Of a stretch of 64,000 nt of DNA, positions 52,280-60,379 are shown one piece after another. A program made the translations under genes and the position numbers. The first letter of the stretch is position 1. Every line of letters starts with the position of its first letter. Source of the DNA: Sinorhizobium sp. BG8 (lineage in GTDB: Bacteria > Pseudomonadota > Alphaproteobacteria > Rhizobiales > Rhizobiaceae); contig NZ_CP044011.1 of the NCBI RefSeq assembly GCF_016864555.1, positions 3,615,501 through 3,679,500 on the forward strand. The letters run 5' to 3'. Below the pieces are notes generated by a model. The model ran no database searches, was not told the origin of the DNA, and saw only the letters and a program-made list of their open reading frames with translations.

Positions 52280-53260
52280 TCAACCCGGATACCAGACGAT
52301 GCGAGGGTCGTCCTTCGAGCGCTCGTATCCCCATGCCGAGTCGATTAGCATTCCCAGATCGTATTTCGGCTGCCAGTCGAGAAAGTACTTGGCCTTGCTG
52401 TTGTCCATCCAGTTCGAGTGAAACCGGCTTGCAATGTCGACGGAGCCAAGGCCGCGTGTACTGGCAAGATAGGCTACAACCTCGCCGTAGTCGACCGGCC
52501 GGTCCATGCAGATGTTGAAGAGCTCCCCCGTTGTGCGCGGATTGTCCAAGGCGGCCAGCATCGCGGAGACCAGATCGTCGACATGCACGAAGTTGCGCTT
52601 CAGCGGACGTCCGTCGGCATCGCGCAACAGCGGCACAGTACCATCGCGGGCATAGCGTTTCGCGTCTGCCTCGGGCACAAGCGTCTTCCAGTCGGGACCG
52701 CCGAAGACGTCGTCGCCGAATGAAAGCGAGAACTTGAAGTCGTCCTTCTCCATGATCCAGGGTGCACGCAGGCAGCAGGCGTTGATGCCGTACTGAATCG
52801 TGAACTGGCGAAGCATGACTTCCTCGAGCACCTTCGACAGGGCGTAGCTTCCGGGATAGGCACTGTGAGGCGTATCCTCGGTCACGGGACCTTCGTGACG
52901 GTAGAAGAAGTGGCCGACGGCCGCGTCCCCGCCGATGAGAATGAACTGGCGGGCGGAAGCACTCGTGCGAAACTCCTCCAGAAGCCAGAAGAGCCCTTTC
53001 ACGGATATGTCCATGGCCTCGGCGGGTGTCTCCTTGCACGTTGCCAGATGGACAACATGGGTTACATCCGAAAGCGCCGCAGCGACGGCGGTTCGGTCCG
53101 CGACCGATCCCCGCATGACCTCGACGCGGTCGGTCTCGTTGCACAGACGGTTGTGGCACAGCGCTCGAACGCGCGCGTCAGAAAATCGTGGATCGTCAAG
53201 CAGCCCAGCGATGAAGTGCTGCCCGACCTTGCCCGTTGCACCGGTGACAAGGATCAGCAT
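52280..53260 (-). CDS. NAD-dependent epimerase/dehydratase
   Basis: A 326-residue extended short-chain dehydrogenase. It has the NAD motif TGATGKVGQ at residues 6-14, HLATCKETP, and the catalytic Tyr/Lys in SYALSK after an intact Ser/Thr region. Its sugar-nucleotide or sugar substrate is unknown; with sugar importer genes on both sides, it may act on the imported sugar or polyol. It is the first gene leftward from the divergent promoter, 47 bases ahead of the binding-protein gene. Confidence 0.85.
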   Translation of the reverse strand: MLILVTGATGKVGQHFIAGLLDDPRFSDARVRALCHNRLCNETDRVEVMRGSVADRTAVAAALSDVTHVVHLATCKETPAEAMDISVKGLFWLLEEFRTSASARQFILIGGDAAVGHFFYRHEGPVTEDTPHSAYPGSYALSKVLEEVMLRQFTIQYGINACCLRAPWIMEKDDFKFSLSFGDDVFGGPDWKTLVPEADAKRYARDGTVPLLRDADGRPLKRNFVHVDDLVSAMLAALDNPRTTGELFNICMDRPVDYGEVVAYLASTRGLGSVDIASRFHSNWMDNSKAKYFLDWQPKYDLGMLIDSAWGYERSKDDPRIVWYPG

Positions 53261-53306
53261 ACTCTTCCTCCCAGCAACAGCTAATATGCACCCGCGCCTG
53301 AGGTCA

Positions 53307-53320
53307 ACGACATTTGTCGT
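53307..53320. promoter_or_regulatory. ACGACA-TT-TGTCGT palindrome in the divergent sugar promoter
   Basis: A perfect 6-bp dyad lies about 47 bases upstream of the epimerase start, in the 247-base gap shared with the ABC ATPase. It is a good candidate operator for co-regulating both directions; no regulator gene is adjacent. Confidence 0.5.
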
Positions 53321-53507
53321 ACTAATGGATTTTTGTATCGCTTCTGACGTTTCGCCAGTCACTTGATTGACGCTTTCGCAGGCTTCTGCATTAATGCTTA
53401 CAATCCTTTGCCCTGGGAGGAGACCGGCAAAGCGAGATCGCAACGCCTGTCCGGCTTTTGGCCGGAGGGGTGGCGAGCCGGCGGGTTTCAGGGAGGCGAG
53501 AAGGTCG

Positions 53508-54248
53508 GTGGCGGTTCTAGAGCTGCACAAGATTTCCAAGCATTTCGGCGCCATTCAGGCTGTCAACGATGTCTCGTTTTCGCTCGAGGCGGGACAGGTC
53601 GTCGGCCTGATGGGCGATAACGGCGCCGGCAAGTCGACGCTCGTCAAGATGATCGCCGGCAACTTTAGGCCGAGCCACGGCACGATGCGTCTCGATGGCG
53701 AGGAGATCGTCCTTCACCGTCCGATCGAGGCGCGCCAGCACGGCATCGAGATCGTCCACCAGGACCTCGCGCTGTGCGACAACCTGACGGCCGCGGCAAA
53801 CGTGTTCCTCGGGCGGGAGTTACGACGAGGTCTGGGAGTGGTCCAGATCCTCGACTACAAGTCGATGTACAAGCGCGCGGGCGAGATCTTCAAGGAATTG
53901 AAATCCGAAACCCGGCCCCGCGACCTCGTCAAGCAGATGTCCGGCGGCCAGCGTCAGGCCGTGGCGATCGCCCGCACGATGCTTTCCGAAGCAAAGATCG
54001 TGCTGATGGACGAGCCGACGGCAGCCATATCGGTCCGCCAGGTGGCGGAAGTCCTGAACCTGATACGCCACCTGCGCGATCGCGGCATCGCCGTCGTCCT
54101 GATCAGCCATCGCATGCCGGACGTCTTCTCGGTCGCCGACCGGGTCATCGTGATGCGCAGAGGCCGGAAGGTCGCCGACAAGAACATCGTCATGAGCTCG
54201 CCGGAGGAAGTCACGGGCCTGATCACCGGCGCCATCGAGCAGGTATGA
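53508..54248 (+). CDS. Sugar ABC importer ATP-binding protein, single NBD (FrcA-like)
   Basis: A 246-residue ATPase with Walker A GDNGAGKST, the sugar-importer VHQDLALCDNLTAAANVFLG segment, signature MSGGQRQAVAIART and Walker B LMDEPTAAI. It has one nucleotide-binding domain where RbsA-type proteins have two, as in FrcA. The GTG start at 53508 follows GGGAGGCGAG. It works with the permease that starts 137 bases downstream. Confidence 0.88.
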   Translation: MAVLELHKISKHFGAIQAVNDVSFSLEAGQVVGLMGDNGAGKSTLVKMIAGNFRPSHGTMRLDGEEIVLHRPIEARQHGIEIVHQDLALCDNLTAAANVFLGRELRRGLGVVQILDYKSMYKRAGEIFKELKSETRPRDLVKQMSGGQRQAVAIARTMLSEAKIVLMDEPTAAISVRQVAEVLNLIRHLRDRGIAVVLISHRMPDVFSVADRVIVMRRGRKVADKNIVMSSPEEVTGLITGAIEQV

Positions 54249-54385
54249 TCGACACTTGCGCACGTTCCTGCCGAGATCGTCCCGGCACGGGCCAATGCGC
54301 CAAATGAATTGCCGTCGAATGCGGTCCGCCACGGCAGAACTGCGACAAAGCGACCGCCGGCATCGGGAGGAAACGAAGTTCGACC

Positions 54386-55384
54386 ATGGCAGTGACCCTT
54401 GACCAGACGATAGGACAGAGGCAGCAGAACTGGCTCGCGGCCATCCTTGGCAGCCAGACCTTCTGGGTCCTGATCGCCGTGATAATCGCCTGCCTGTTCC
54501 TGTCGTTCGCCACGGACTCCTTCGCCACCGCGACGAACCTCTACAACATCACGCGTAACGTCACCTTCGTCGCGATCATCGCGCTTGGCATGACACTGGT
54601 GATCATAACCGGCGGCATCGACCTTTCGGTCGGCTCCGTTCTCTGCCTTTGCAGCATGATCCTCGCGGTCGTCATGCACGCGGGTTACAGCATCGAGGTC
54701 GGAATTGTCGCCTCGATCGCCACCGCCCTCGTGATCGGCGCCTTCAACGGCGTCCTGATCGCCTATCTCGGATTTCCGCCATTTGTGGTCACGCTCGGCA
54801 TGCTGTCGATCGCGCGCAGCCTCGCGATGGTGGCGTCCAACAATACTGTCGTCTTCCAGTTCGGTCCCGACCACGACAAGCTGCTCGCCTTCGGCGGCGG
54901 TGCGTGGCTCTTCGGCATCGCCAATCCTGTCCTCTACATGGTCGTGCTGGCGCTCCTGACCGGGTTCGTTCTGCGCTGGACGCGGTTCGGCCGCTATGTC
55001 TTCGCAATCGGCGGCAACGAGCACGCGGCGACCCTGACCGGCGTGCCGGTTCGCAAGATCAAGGTCGCCGTCTATATGATCTCGGCGCTGTCGGCAGGCA
55101 TCGCCGGCATCATCCAGACGGGATGGCTCGGTGCGGTCACCACCAACATCGGAGCAGGCATGGAGCTTCAGGTGATTGCGGCGGCCGTTATCGGCGGGGC
55201 CAATCTCGCCGGCGGTGCCGGCACCGCCTTCGGTGCGCTGATCGGTGCTGCACTGATCGAGGTCATCCGAAACAGCCTCGGTCTGCTCGGCATCAACGCG
55301 TTCTGGCAGGGTACCTTCATCGGCGGCGCCATCGTGCTCGCCGTACTCTTCGACCGAATTAGAAACTTCCGCCAGAGCGAATAG
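54386..55384 (+). CDS. Sugar ABC importer permease (RbsC/FrcC-like)
   Basis: A 332-residue permease with about nine to ten hydrophobic segments and the RbsC-family features GMTLVIITGGIDLSVGS (about residues 68-84) and FAIGGNEHAATLTGVPVRKI. It probably forms a homodimeric channel. With the ATPase before it and the binding protein at 51243 it makes a complete sugar importer; fructose, ribose, xylose and polyols are all possible substrates. Confidence 0.9.
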   Translation: MAVTLDQTIGQRQQNWLAAILGSQTFWVLIAVIIACLFLSFATDSFATATNLYNITRNVTFVAIIALGMTLVIITGGIDLSVGSVLCLCSMILAVVMHAGYSIEVGIVASIATALVIGAFNGVLIAYLGFPPFVVTLGMLSIARSLAMVASNNTVVFQFGPDHDKLLAFGGGAWLFGIANPVLYMVVLALLTGFVLRWTRFGRYVFAIGGNEHAATLTGVPVRKIKVAVYMISALSAGIAGIIQTGWLGAVTTNIGAGMELQVIAAAVIGGANLAGGAGTAFGALIGAALIEVIRNSLGLLGINAFWQGTFIGGAIVLAVLFDRIRNFRQSE

Positions 55385-55562
55385 AGCGGAACCGATGCGC
55401 AGCAAATCCGGACCACGATCACCCTCACGATCCGGCCGGGGCAGCAGTCTGCCGCGCTTGTCGGGATCACGCGGGGAAAGAGACGGAAGTTGAAGCTCTC
55501 CTGCCAACCCACTATTCCGATTGAGGGAAAGCATGGCTATATGACCATGAGGGAGGATCCTG

Positions 55563-56078
55563 ATGGTCTGGATTTTTGCAATCGCCGCGATCGCCATTCT
55601 CTATCTCGCGATACGGTTCCGACGATTTCAAAGCTGGGTCGAGCCCGTATTGACGATCGTATTTGCCTTTGGACTCGGCTCCGCAATCCTCATCTGGCTT
55701 TCGGATTCCCGCCCGCCGGTCCCCTCCTCAAGTGGCACGTCGGAGAATTCGGCGACCATTGCCCCGGATGAAATCGAGCTCGGTAACCTGCAATACGTCC
55801 AGGGGAAGCCCTCGACCAGCTACAAGGTAACGGGCACCGTCACCAATCGCTCACGCGTCACGATTCAGTCCTTCAGACTGACGGTGAGGCTCGCCGACTG
55901 CCCGGACGGCGCCTGCCATGCGATCGGCGAGGACACCGCCCTCATCATTGTGCGCGTGCTGCCCGGAGCAACGCACGATTTCACCACCTACGCGGTCTTC
56001 ACCGGCAGCGATCTCACGCCCGTGGGCACACCGAAATGGGAGTGGGAAATCCGCGACATCCGTCCCTATCGTCCGTGA
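55563..56078 (+). CDS. Hypothetical membrane-anchored protein
   Basis: A 171-residue protein I do not recognise. Two hydrophobic helices (about residues 2-18 and 27-47) are followed by a Ser/Pro linker and a soluble domain with NLQYVQGKPSTSYKVTGTVT and a paired Cys (CPDGAC), resembling beta-sandwich domains of the FxLYD type. GGGAGGA precedes the ATG. The topology suggests a periplasmic C-terminal domain. It is convergent with the Rieske oxygenase gene. Confidence 0.7.
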   Translation: MVWIFAIAAIAILYLAIRFRRFQSWVEPVLTIVFAFGLGSAILIWLSDSRPPVPSSSGTSENSATIAPDEIELGNLQYVQGKPSTSYKVTGTVTNRSRVTIQSFRLTVRLADCPDGACHAIGEDTALIIVRVLPGATHDFTTYAVFTGSDLTPVGTPKWEWEIRDIRPYRP

Positions 56079-56114
56079 CCCGTCACCTCTCGGCGACGGG
56101 CCGAACGATTGAAG

Positions 56115-57347
56115 TCAGGGGCGACTGATCTCGTCCAGATACCAGTTGATGTAGCGCAGTTCGTTCTGCTCCATCGGCGCGATCGGGCCAGGCACGAAGT
56201 AGTGCGAGCGAACGCCGCGCGACGTGTGCTCGATGATCGCCTTGTCCTCGTCCGTCGTCACCGTCCAGAGCCATGTCAGCTTGGCGAGGTCGTAGTCCTT
56301 CCCCTCCTCGGCCTCGCCATTGACGAGCCAGATGAGCTCCATCTCACAGCTCTGTGCCGACTTCGGTATGAAGCGGTAGATCATGCCGTGGTCGGGATAG
56401 CAGACGAGGAAGCTGGTGCCACCGAGATGGATGGAGGTGACGCCGCCGTCGAAATCCGAGAACCGGCCCATGAGCGGGGCCAGCGGCGATCCATCCTGGC
56501 TACCGGTTTTTACGCCGTCGTAGAGTGCGTAGCGGAAGGCATGGATGGTCTCGCGCCCCTCGCGCGAGGTCTGCCAGTGATTGCCGGAACCTACCTCGAT
56601 GCCGAGCGCGCAGGTGCGCTCCTCCATCGCCGCGTTCAGCGCCTCGATCATGTGCAGCGGCTGCTCCAGCGCATGGGTCTGCGAGTATTCCGGATGGGCC
56701 GGTCCGCAATGATAGCATTCGACATAGTTCTCGACCGCCAGCTTCCAGTTGGCGTCGACCGGATAGCTCTGGCGATGCGCCACCTTGGCTTGCCCCCAGC
56801 CATACTGTCCGCAGGTGGCGTGCAACAGGTTCTCGACCTCGGAGAAATCGAGCGGCTCGTCGGCGAAGCTGATGAAGACCAGCCCCTCGACCACCCGTAC
56901 ATGCAGCTTCTTCAGGCCATGGTCCTCGCGCTTGAAGTCCTTCGGCATCAGCCGCGCAGCCTTGAGCGACCCGTCGTTGCCGTAGGTCCAGGCATGATAG
57001 GGACAGACGAATACGCGGGCATTGCCCTTGTCCTTCGTGCAAACCTCGGCGCCCCGGTGCCTGCAGACGTTCAGCAGCGCGTGGATCGAGCCGTCGGCAT
57101 GCCGCGTCAGGATGACCTGCTCCGACGCCATCCTGAAGATCTCGAAGTCATTGGCATTCGGGATCACGCTCTCGTGCGCGATGCAATGCCAGTGGCGGCG
57201 GAACACACGATCGAGATCGCGCTCGTAGATGTCCTCGTCGAGATAGAAAGGCCGCGCCAATCCATGCCCGGGCGTATGGGCCGCAACGAGCCGGTCGATA
57301 CGGTCCCCCGCCGGGGCGTTCAATTCCTTGAGGTCAGAAACGATCAC
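56115..57347 (-). CDS. Rieske-type aromatic-ring-hydroxylating oxygenase, GbcA-like
   Basis: A 410-residue oxygenase alpha subunit. The Rieske [2Fe-2S] ligands are Cys95/His97 (CRHRG) and Cys115/His118 (CPYHAW); the mononuclear iron site is in ENYVECYHCGPAHPEY (His213, His218). GbcA of Pseudomonas, which removes a methyl group from glycine betaine, belongs to this group, and two dimethylglycine dehydrogenase-like genes lie just upstream on the same strand. Stachydrine demethylase (Stc2) is the main alternative. No reductase (gbcB) is in the window, so electrons must come from elsewhere. Confidence 0.85.
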   Translation of the reverse strand: MIVSDLKELNAPAGDRIDRLVAAHTPGHGLARPFYLDEDIYERDLDRVFRRHWHCIAHESVIPNANDFEIFRMASEQVILTRHADGSIHALLNVCRHRGAEVCTKDKGNARVFVCPYHAWTYGNDGSLKAARLMPKDFKREDHGLKKLHVRVVEGLVFISFADEPLDFSEVENLLHATCGQYGWGQAKVAHRQSYPVDANWKLAVENYVECYHCGPAHPEYSQTHALEQPLHMIEALNAAMEERTCALGIEVGSGNHWQTSREGRETIHAFRYALYDGVKTGSQDGSPLAPLMGRFSDFDGGVTSIHLGGTSFLVCYPDHGMIYRFIPKSAQSCEMELIWLVNGEAEEGKDYDLAKLTWLWTVTTDEDKAIIEHTSRGVRSHYFVPGPIAPMEQNELRYINWYLDEISRP

Positions 57348-57391
57348 CTGTCAGCTCCTTGGCATGGAAGAATGGATGACGACCTGCGCGG

Positions 57392-57862
57392 TCAGTCCTG
57401 TTTGAAGTAGGGCTTCGATTTCAGATGCAGCATGACCACCGGATAGGCCATCAGCAGCGCGCCGCCGGCGAGAGCCGCGAGCGCCGTCCGCATATCCAGC
57501 AGCCCGTCCTGCGCTGCTTTCATGAAGATCGCGGTGCCGAGCGGCAGAAACAGCACCACCGCCGTGGCGAGCCCCGGCGAATACCGCCCCTTCGTCCACA
57601 GAACCGGCAGGATGTGGAAGAACACGGCGTTGATCAGCATCAGCGAAGCGAAGATCAGCGGGATCAGAGGCACGCTCGGCGCCAGTTGCGCCTGCGCGAT
57701 GCCGAGCGCGACAACCACCGCGTTGGTAACGTAGAAGTCCGCCCATTCGACAGGCAGCCCGACGACCGTCCTCGCCCAGTTCCTCCAGTCGAACGTATGC
57801 TCTTCCATGACGTGGACGGCGTAAGCCGCCATCGCGAGCCATGCGAGGTCCTGCAAGCTCAT
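57392..57862 (-). CDS. HXXEE-domain membrane protein
   Basis: A 156-residue membrane protein with about five hydrophobic segments and the HXXEE motif HVMEEH at residues 17-22, plus FFHILPVL and a YSPGLATAVVLFLPLG segment. The function of this family is unknown. The ATG at 57862 is preceded by GGAGGGGG. It lies 44 bases upstream of the oxygenase and 66 bases downstream of the flavoprotein genes, all on one strand, so it is probably in the quaternary-amine operon. Confidence 0.82.
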   Translation of the reverse strand: MSLQDLAWLAMAAYAVHVMEEHTFDWRNWARTVVGLPVEWADFYVTNAVVVALGIAQAQLAPSVPLIPLIFASLMLINAVFFHILPVLWTKGRYSPGLATAVVLFLPLGTAIFMKAAQDGLLDMRTALAALAGGALLMAYPVVMLHLKSKPYFKQD

Positions 57863-57928
57863 CGCCCCCTCCAACCGGGCGATCAGCCAGCCCGAGATAC
57901 GATCCAGGAATGTCGGTCTGCTGTCCGT

Positions 57929-60379
57929 TCACATGCGCACCCGCGCCGATTTAGGGTCGTACATCGGTACGAGCGATGCTTCCGCCTTTACACGTACCCC
58001 GGCGATCTCGATTTCGTAGTTGGAAGCGAGCACGTCCGCCTCGCTTTCGTCGCGGCACGGCACGTATCCCATGCCGATAGCTCCACCGAGGTGGTGGCCG
58101 TAGTTTCCGGACGTGATCGTCGAGACGATCTTGCCGTCACGCACGAGCGCCTCGTTGTGGAAGAGCAGCGGCTCGGGGTCGGTGAGCCGGAACTGGACCA
58201 TCCGGCGCTTCAGCCCCTTGTCCTGCGCACGCAGAACGGCCTCGCGCCCGATGAACTCGCCCTTGCCTGTCCGGACGGCAAAGCCAAGGCCGGCCTCCAG
58301 CACGTGATCTTCGTCGGTGATGTCATGGCCGAAGTGCCGGAAGGCCTTCTCGATGCGGCACGAATCGAGCGTGTGCAGCCCGCACAGCTTGAGACCGACG
58401 TCAGCGCCGGCCTCTTCGAGAGCCTCGAATACGTGCGCCGTCTGGTCGGTCGATACGTAGAGCTCCCAGCCGAGCTCGCCGACATAGGTGACACGATGCG
58501 CCCGGGCGAGGCCCATGCCGATCTCGATCTCCCGCGCCGCCCCGAAAGGATGGGCGACGTTGGAGAAGTCGTTCGGGCTCACCTTCTGCATCAGGTCCCT
58601 CGCCTTCGGACCCATCACGCAAAGCACGCTTTCGCCGGCCGTGACGTCCGTAATGACGACGAATTCGTCCTCGACGTGCTTTCTGAGCCATGCGAGGTCG
58701 CGCTGCAGCGTTGCGCCCGGCACGATGAGGAAGAAGGCCGTTTCGGAAAGACGCGTCACGGTCAGATCACTCTCGATGCCACCGCGGGCGTTGAGCATCT
58801 GCGTGTAGACGATCCTACCGGGCGCGACGTCCATCTGGTTGGCGCAAAGCTTCTGCAGGAAAGCAAGCGCGTCTCGACCCTCCACACGGATCTTGCCGAA
58901 GGAGGTCATGTCGAAAAGCCCGACGCCGTTGCGGACGGCCAGATGCTCCTGTCGCTGGTTTTCGAACCAGTTCTGGCGCTTCCAGCTGTAGCGGTACTCC
59001 CGCTCCTGCCCTTCGTTCGCGAACCAGTTGGCCCGCTCCCAGCCGGCCACCTCGCCGAACACGGCCCCGCGTGCCTTCAGATGTTCATGGATGGGCGAAC
59101 GGCGAACGCCGCGTGCGGTCGCCATCTGGCGGTAGGGGAAATGGTCGGCATAGAGCAGCCCGAGCGTCTCGGACACGCGGTCCTTCAGATACGTCCGGTT
59201 TTTCTGGAACGGCTGTGCCCGCCGGATATCGACCTCCCACAGATCGAAGGGCGGCTCGCCGTCGTTCATCCACTGCGCCAGTGCCATGCCGGCGCCACCG
59301 GAAGACACGATGCCGATGGAATTGTAGCCGGCAGCGACCCAGTATCCCTTCAGCTCCGGCGCCTCGCCGAGATAGTAGCGATCGTCGGGCGTGAAGCTTT
59401 CCGGGCCGTTGAAGAACGTGTGGATGCCGGCCGTCTCCAGCATCGGCAAGCGGTTGATGGCGTTTTCAAGGATCGGCTGGAAGTGATCGAAATCCTCCGG
59501 CAACTGATCGAAGCAGAAATCCTCCGAGATACCATCCATGCCCCAGGGCTTGGCCTTCAACTCGAAGGCACCGATCAGCATCTTCCCCGCATCTTCCTTG
59601 TAATAGGTGCATTCGTCCGGCACGCGCAGCACCGGCAGGCGCTGGAGGTTCGGGATCGGCTCGGTGACGATGTAGAAATGCTCGCAAGCATGCAGCGGCA
59701 GCGTGACCCCCGACATATCCGCCAGCGTGCGGCCCCACATGCCGGCGGCGTTGACGACGTTTTCCGTCTCGATGGTGAAGGTCTCGCCGTTCTGCTCGCA
59801 GGTGACGCCCGACACGCGACCGTCCTTGGTCAGAACGGATGTGACCTTGACCCCCTCGATGACGGTCGCACCGTTCTGCCGCGCGCCCTTGGCCAATGCC
59901 ATGGCGATGTTTGCCGGGTCGCACTGGCCATCGAGCGGCAGATTCACGGCAGCCTTCACATCCGCCGTGTTGAGGTGTGGATACATCGCCTTCACCTCGT
60001 CGACGGTGATCTCGCGCACGTCGATGTCAAAGGCGCGGGCGAGCGAGGCCTGACGGTAGATTTCCTCCTTGCGCTCCTCTGTCAGCGCCACCGTGATGGA
60101 GCCGCACTGGCGCATGCCGGTGCCGATGCCGGTCTCGGCTTCAAGCTTGACGTACAGGTCTGCCGAATACTTCGCCAAACGCGTCATGTTCTGGGAGGCG
60201 CGCAGCTGGCCGATGAGACCCGCCGCGTGCCAGGTCGTACCGGAGGTGAGCTGCTTGCGCTCAAGCAGCAGCACGTCCGTCCATCCGAGCTTGGCGAGAT
60301 GATAGGCGATCGAGCATCCTGAAACGCCGCCGCCGATGATGACCACGCGGGCCTTGGAAGGAATGGTCTTCATCGTCAT
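57929..60379 (-). CDS. Dimethylglycine/sarcosine dehydrogenase-like flavoprotein
   Basis: An 816-residue four-domain protein: FAD-dependent oxidoreductase (GGGVSG near residue 17, SGTTWHAAGL near 47), an FAO_M linker (about 380-430), and GcvT N- and C-terminal domains (about 440-805). The His in TWHAAG carries covalent FAD in mammalian dimethylglycine dehydrogenase. The enzyme oxidises an N-methyl group of dimethylglycine or sarcosine and passes the formaldehyde to tetrahydrofolate. Its ATG overlaps the stop of the paralogue upstream (ATGA at 60376-60379). Confidence 0.9.
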   Translation of the reverse strand: MTMKTIPSKARVVIIGGGVSGCSIAYHLAKLGWTDVLLLERKQLTSGTTWHAAGLIGQLRASQNMTRLAKYSADLYVKLEAETGIGTGMRQCGSITVALTEERKEEIYRQASLARAFDIDVREITVDEVKAMYPHLNTADVKAAVNLPLDGQCDPANIAMALAKGARQNGATVIEGVKVTSVLTKDGRVSGVTCEQNGETFTIETENVVNAAGMWGRTLADMSGVTLPLHACEHFYIVTEPIPNLQRLPVLRVPDECTYYKEDAGKMLIGAFELKAKPWGMDGISEDFCFDQLPEDFDHFQPILENAINRLPMLETAGIHTFFNGPESFTPDDRYYLGEAPELKGYWVAAGYNSIGIVSSGGAGMALAQWMNDGEPPFDLWEVDIRRAQPFQKNRTYLKDRVSETLGLLYADHFPYRQMATARGVRRSPIHEHLKARGAVFGEVAGWERANWFANEGQEREYRYSWKRQNWFENQRQEHLAVRNGVGLFDMTSFGKIRVEGRDALAFLQKLCANQMDVAPGRIVYTQMLNARGGIESDLTVTRLSETAFFLIVPGATLQRDLAWLRKHVEDEFVVITDVTAGESVLCVMGPKARDLMQKVSPNDFSNVAHPFGAAREIEIGMGLARAHRVTYVGELGWELYVSTDQTAHVFEALEEAGADVGLKLCGLHTLDSCRIEKAFRHFGHDITDEDHVLEAGLGFAVRTGKGEFIGREAVLRAQDKGLKRRMVQFRLTDPEPLLFHNEALVRDGKIVSTITSGNYGHHLGGAIGMGYVPCRDESEADVLASNYEIEIAGVRVKAEASLVPMYDPKSARVRM

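Noticed and set aside
51243-53159. A 638-codon reading for the sugar-binding protein
   Set aside because: The real signal peptide and ribosome binding site are at 52232; the upstream part overlaps the epimerase gene in another frame.
57425-60322. A 965-codon open frame on the plus strand
   Set aside because: It is antisense to the clear dimethylglycine dehydrogenase-like gene; its peptide is Arg/His/Asp-rich with no family motif, typical of the mirror frame of a GC-rich gene.
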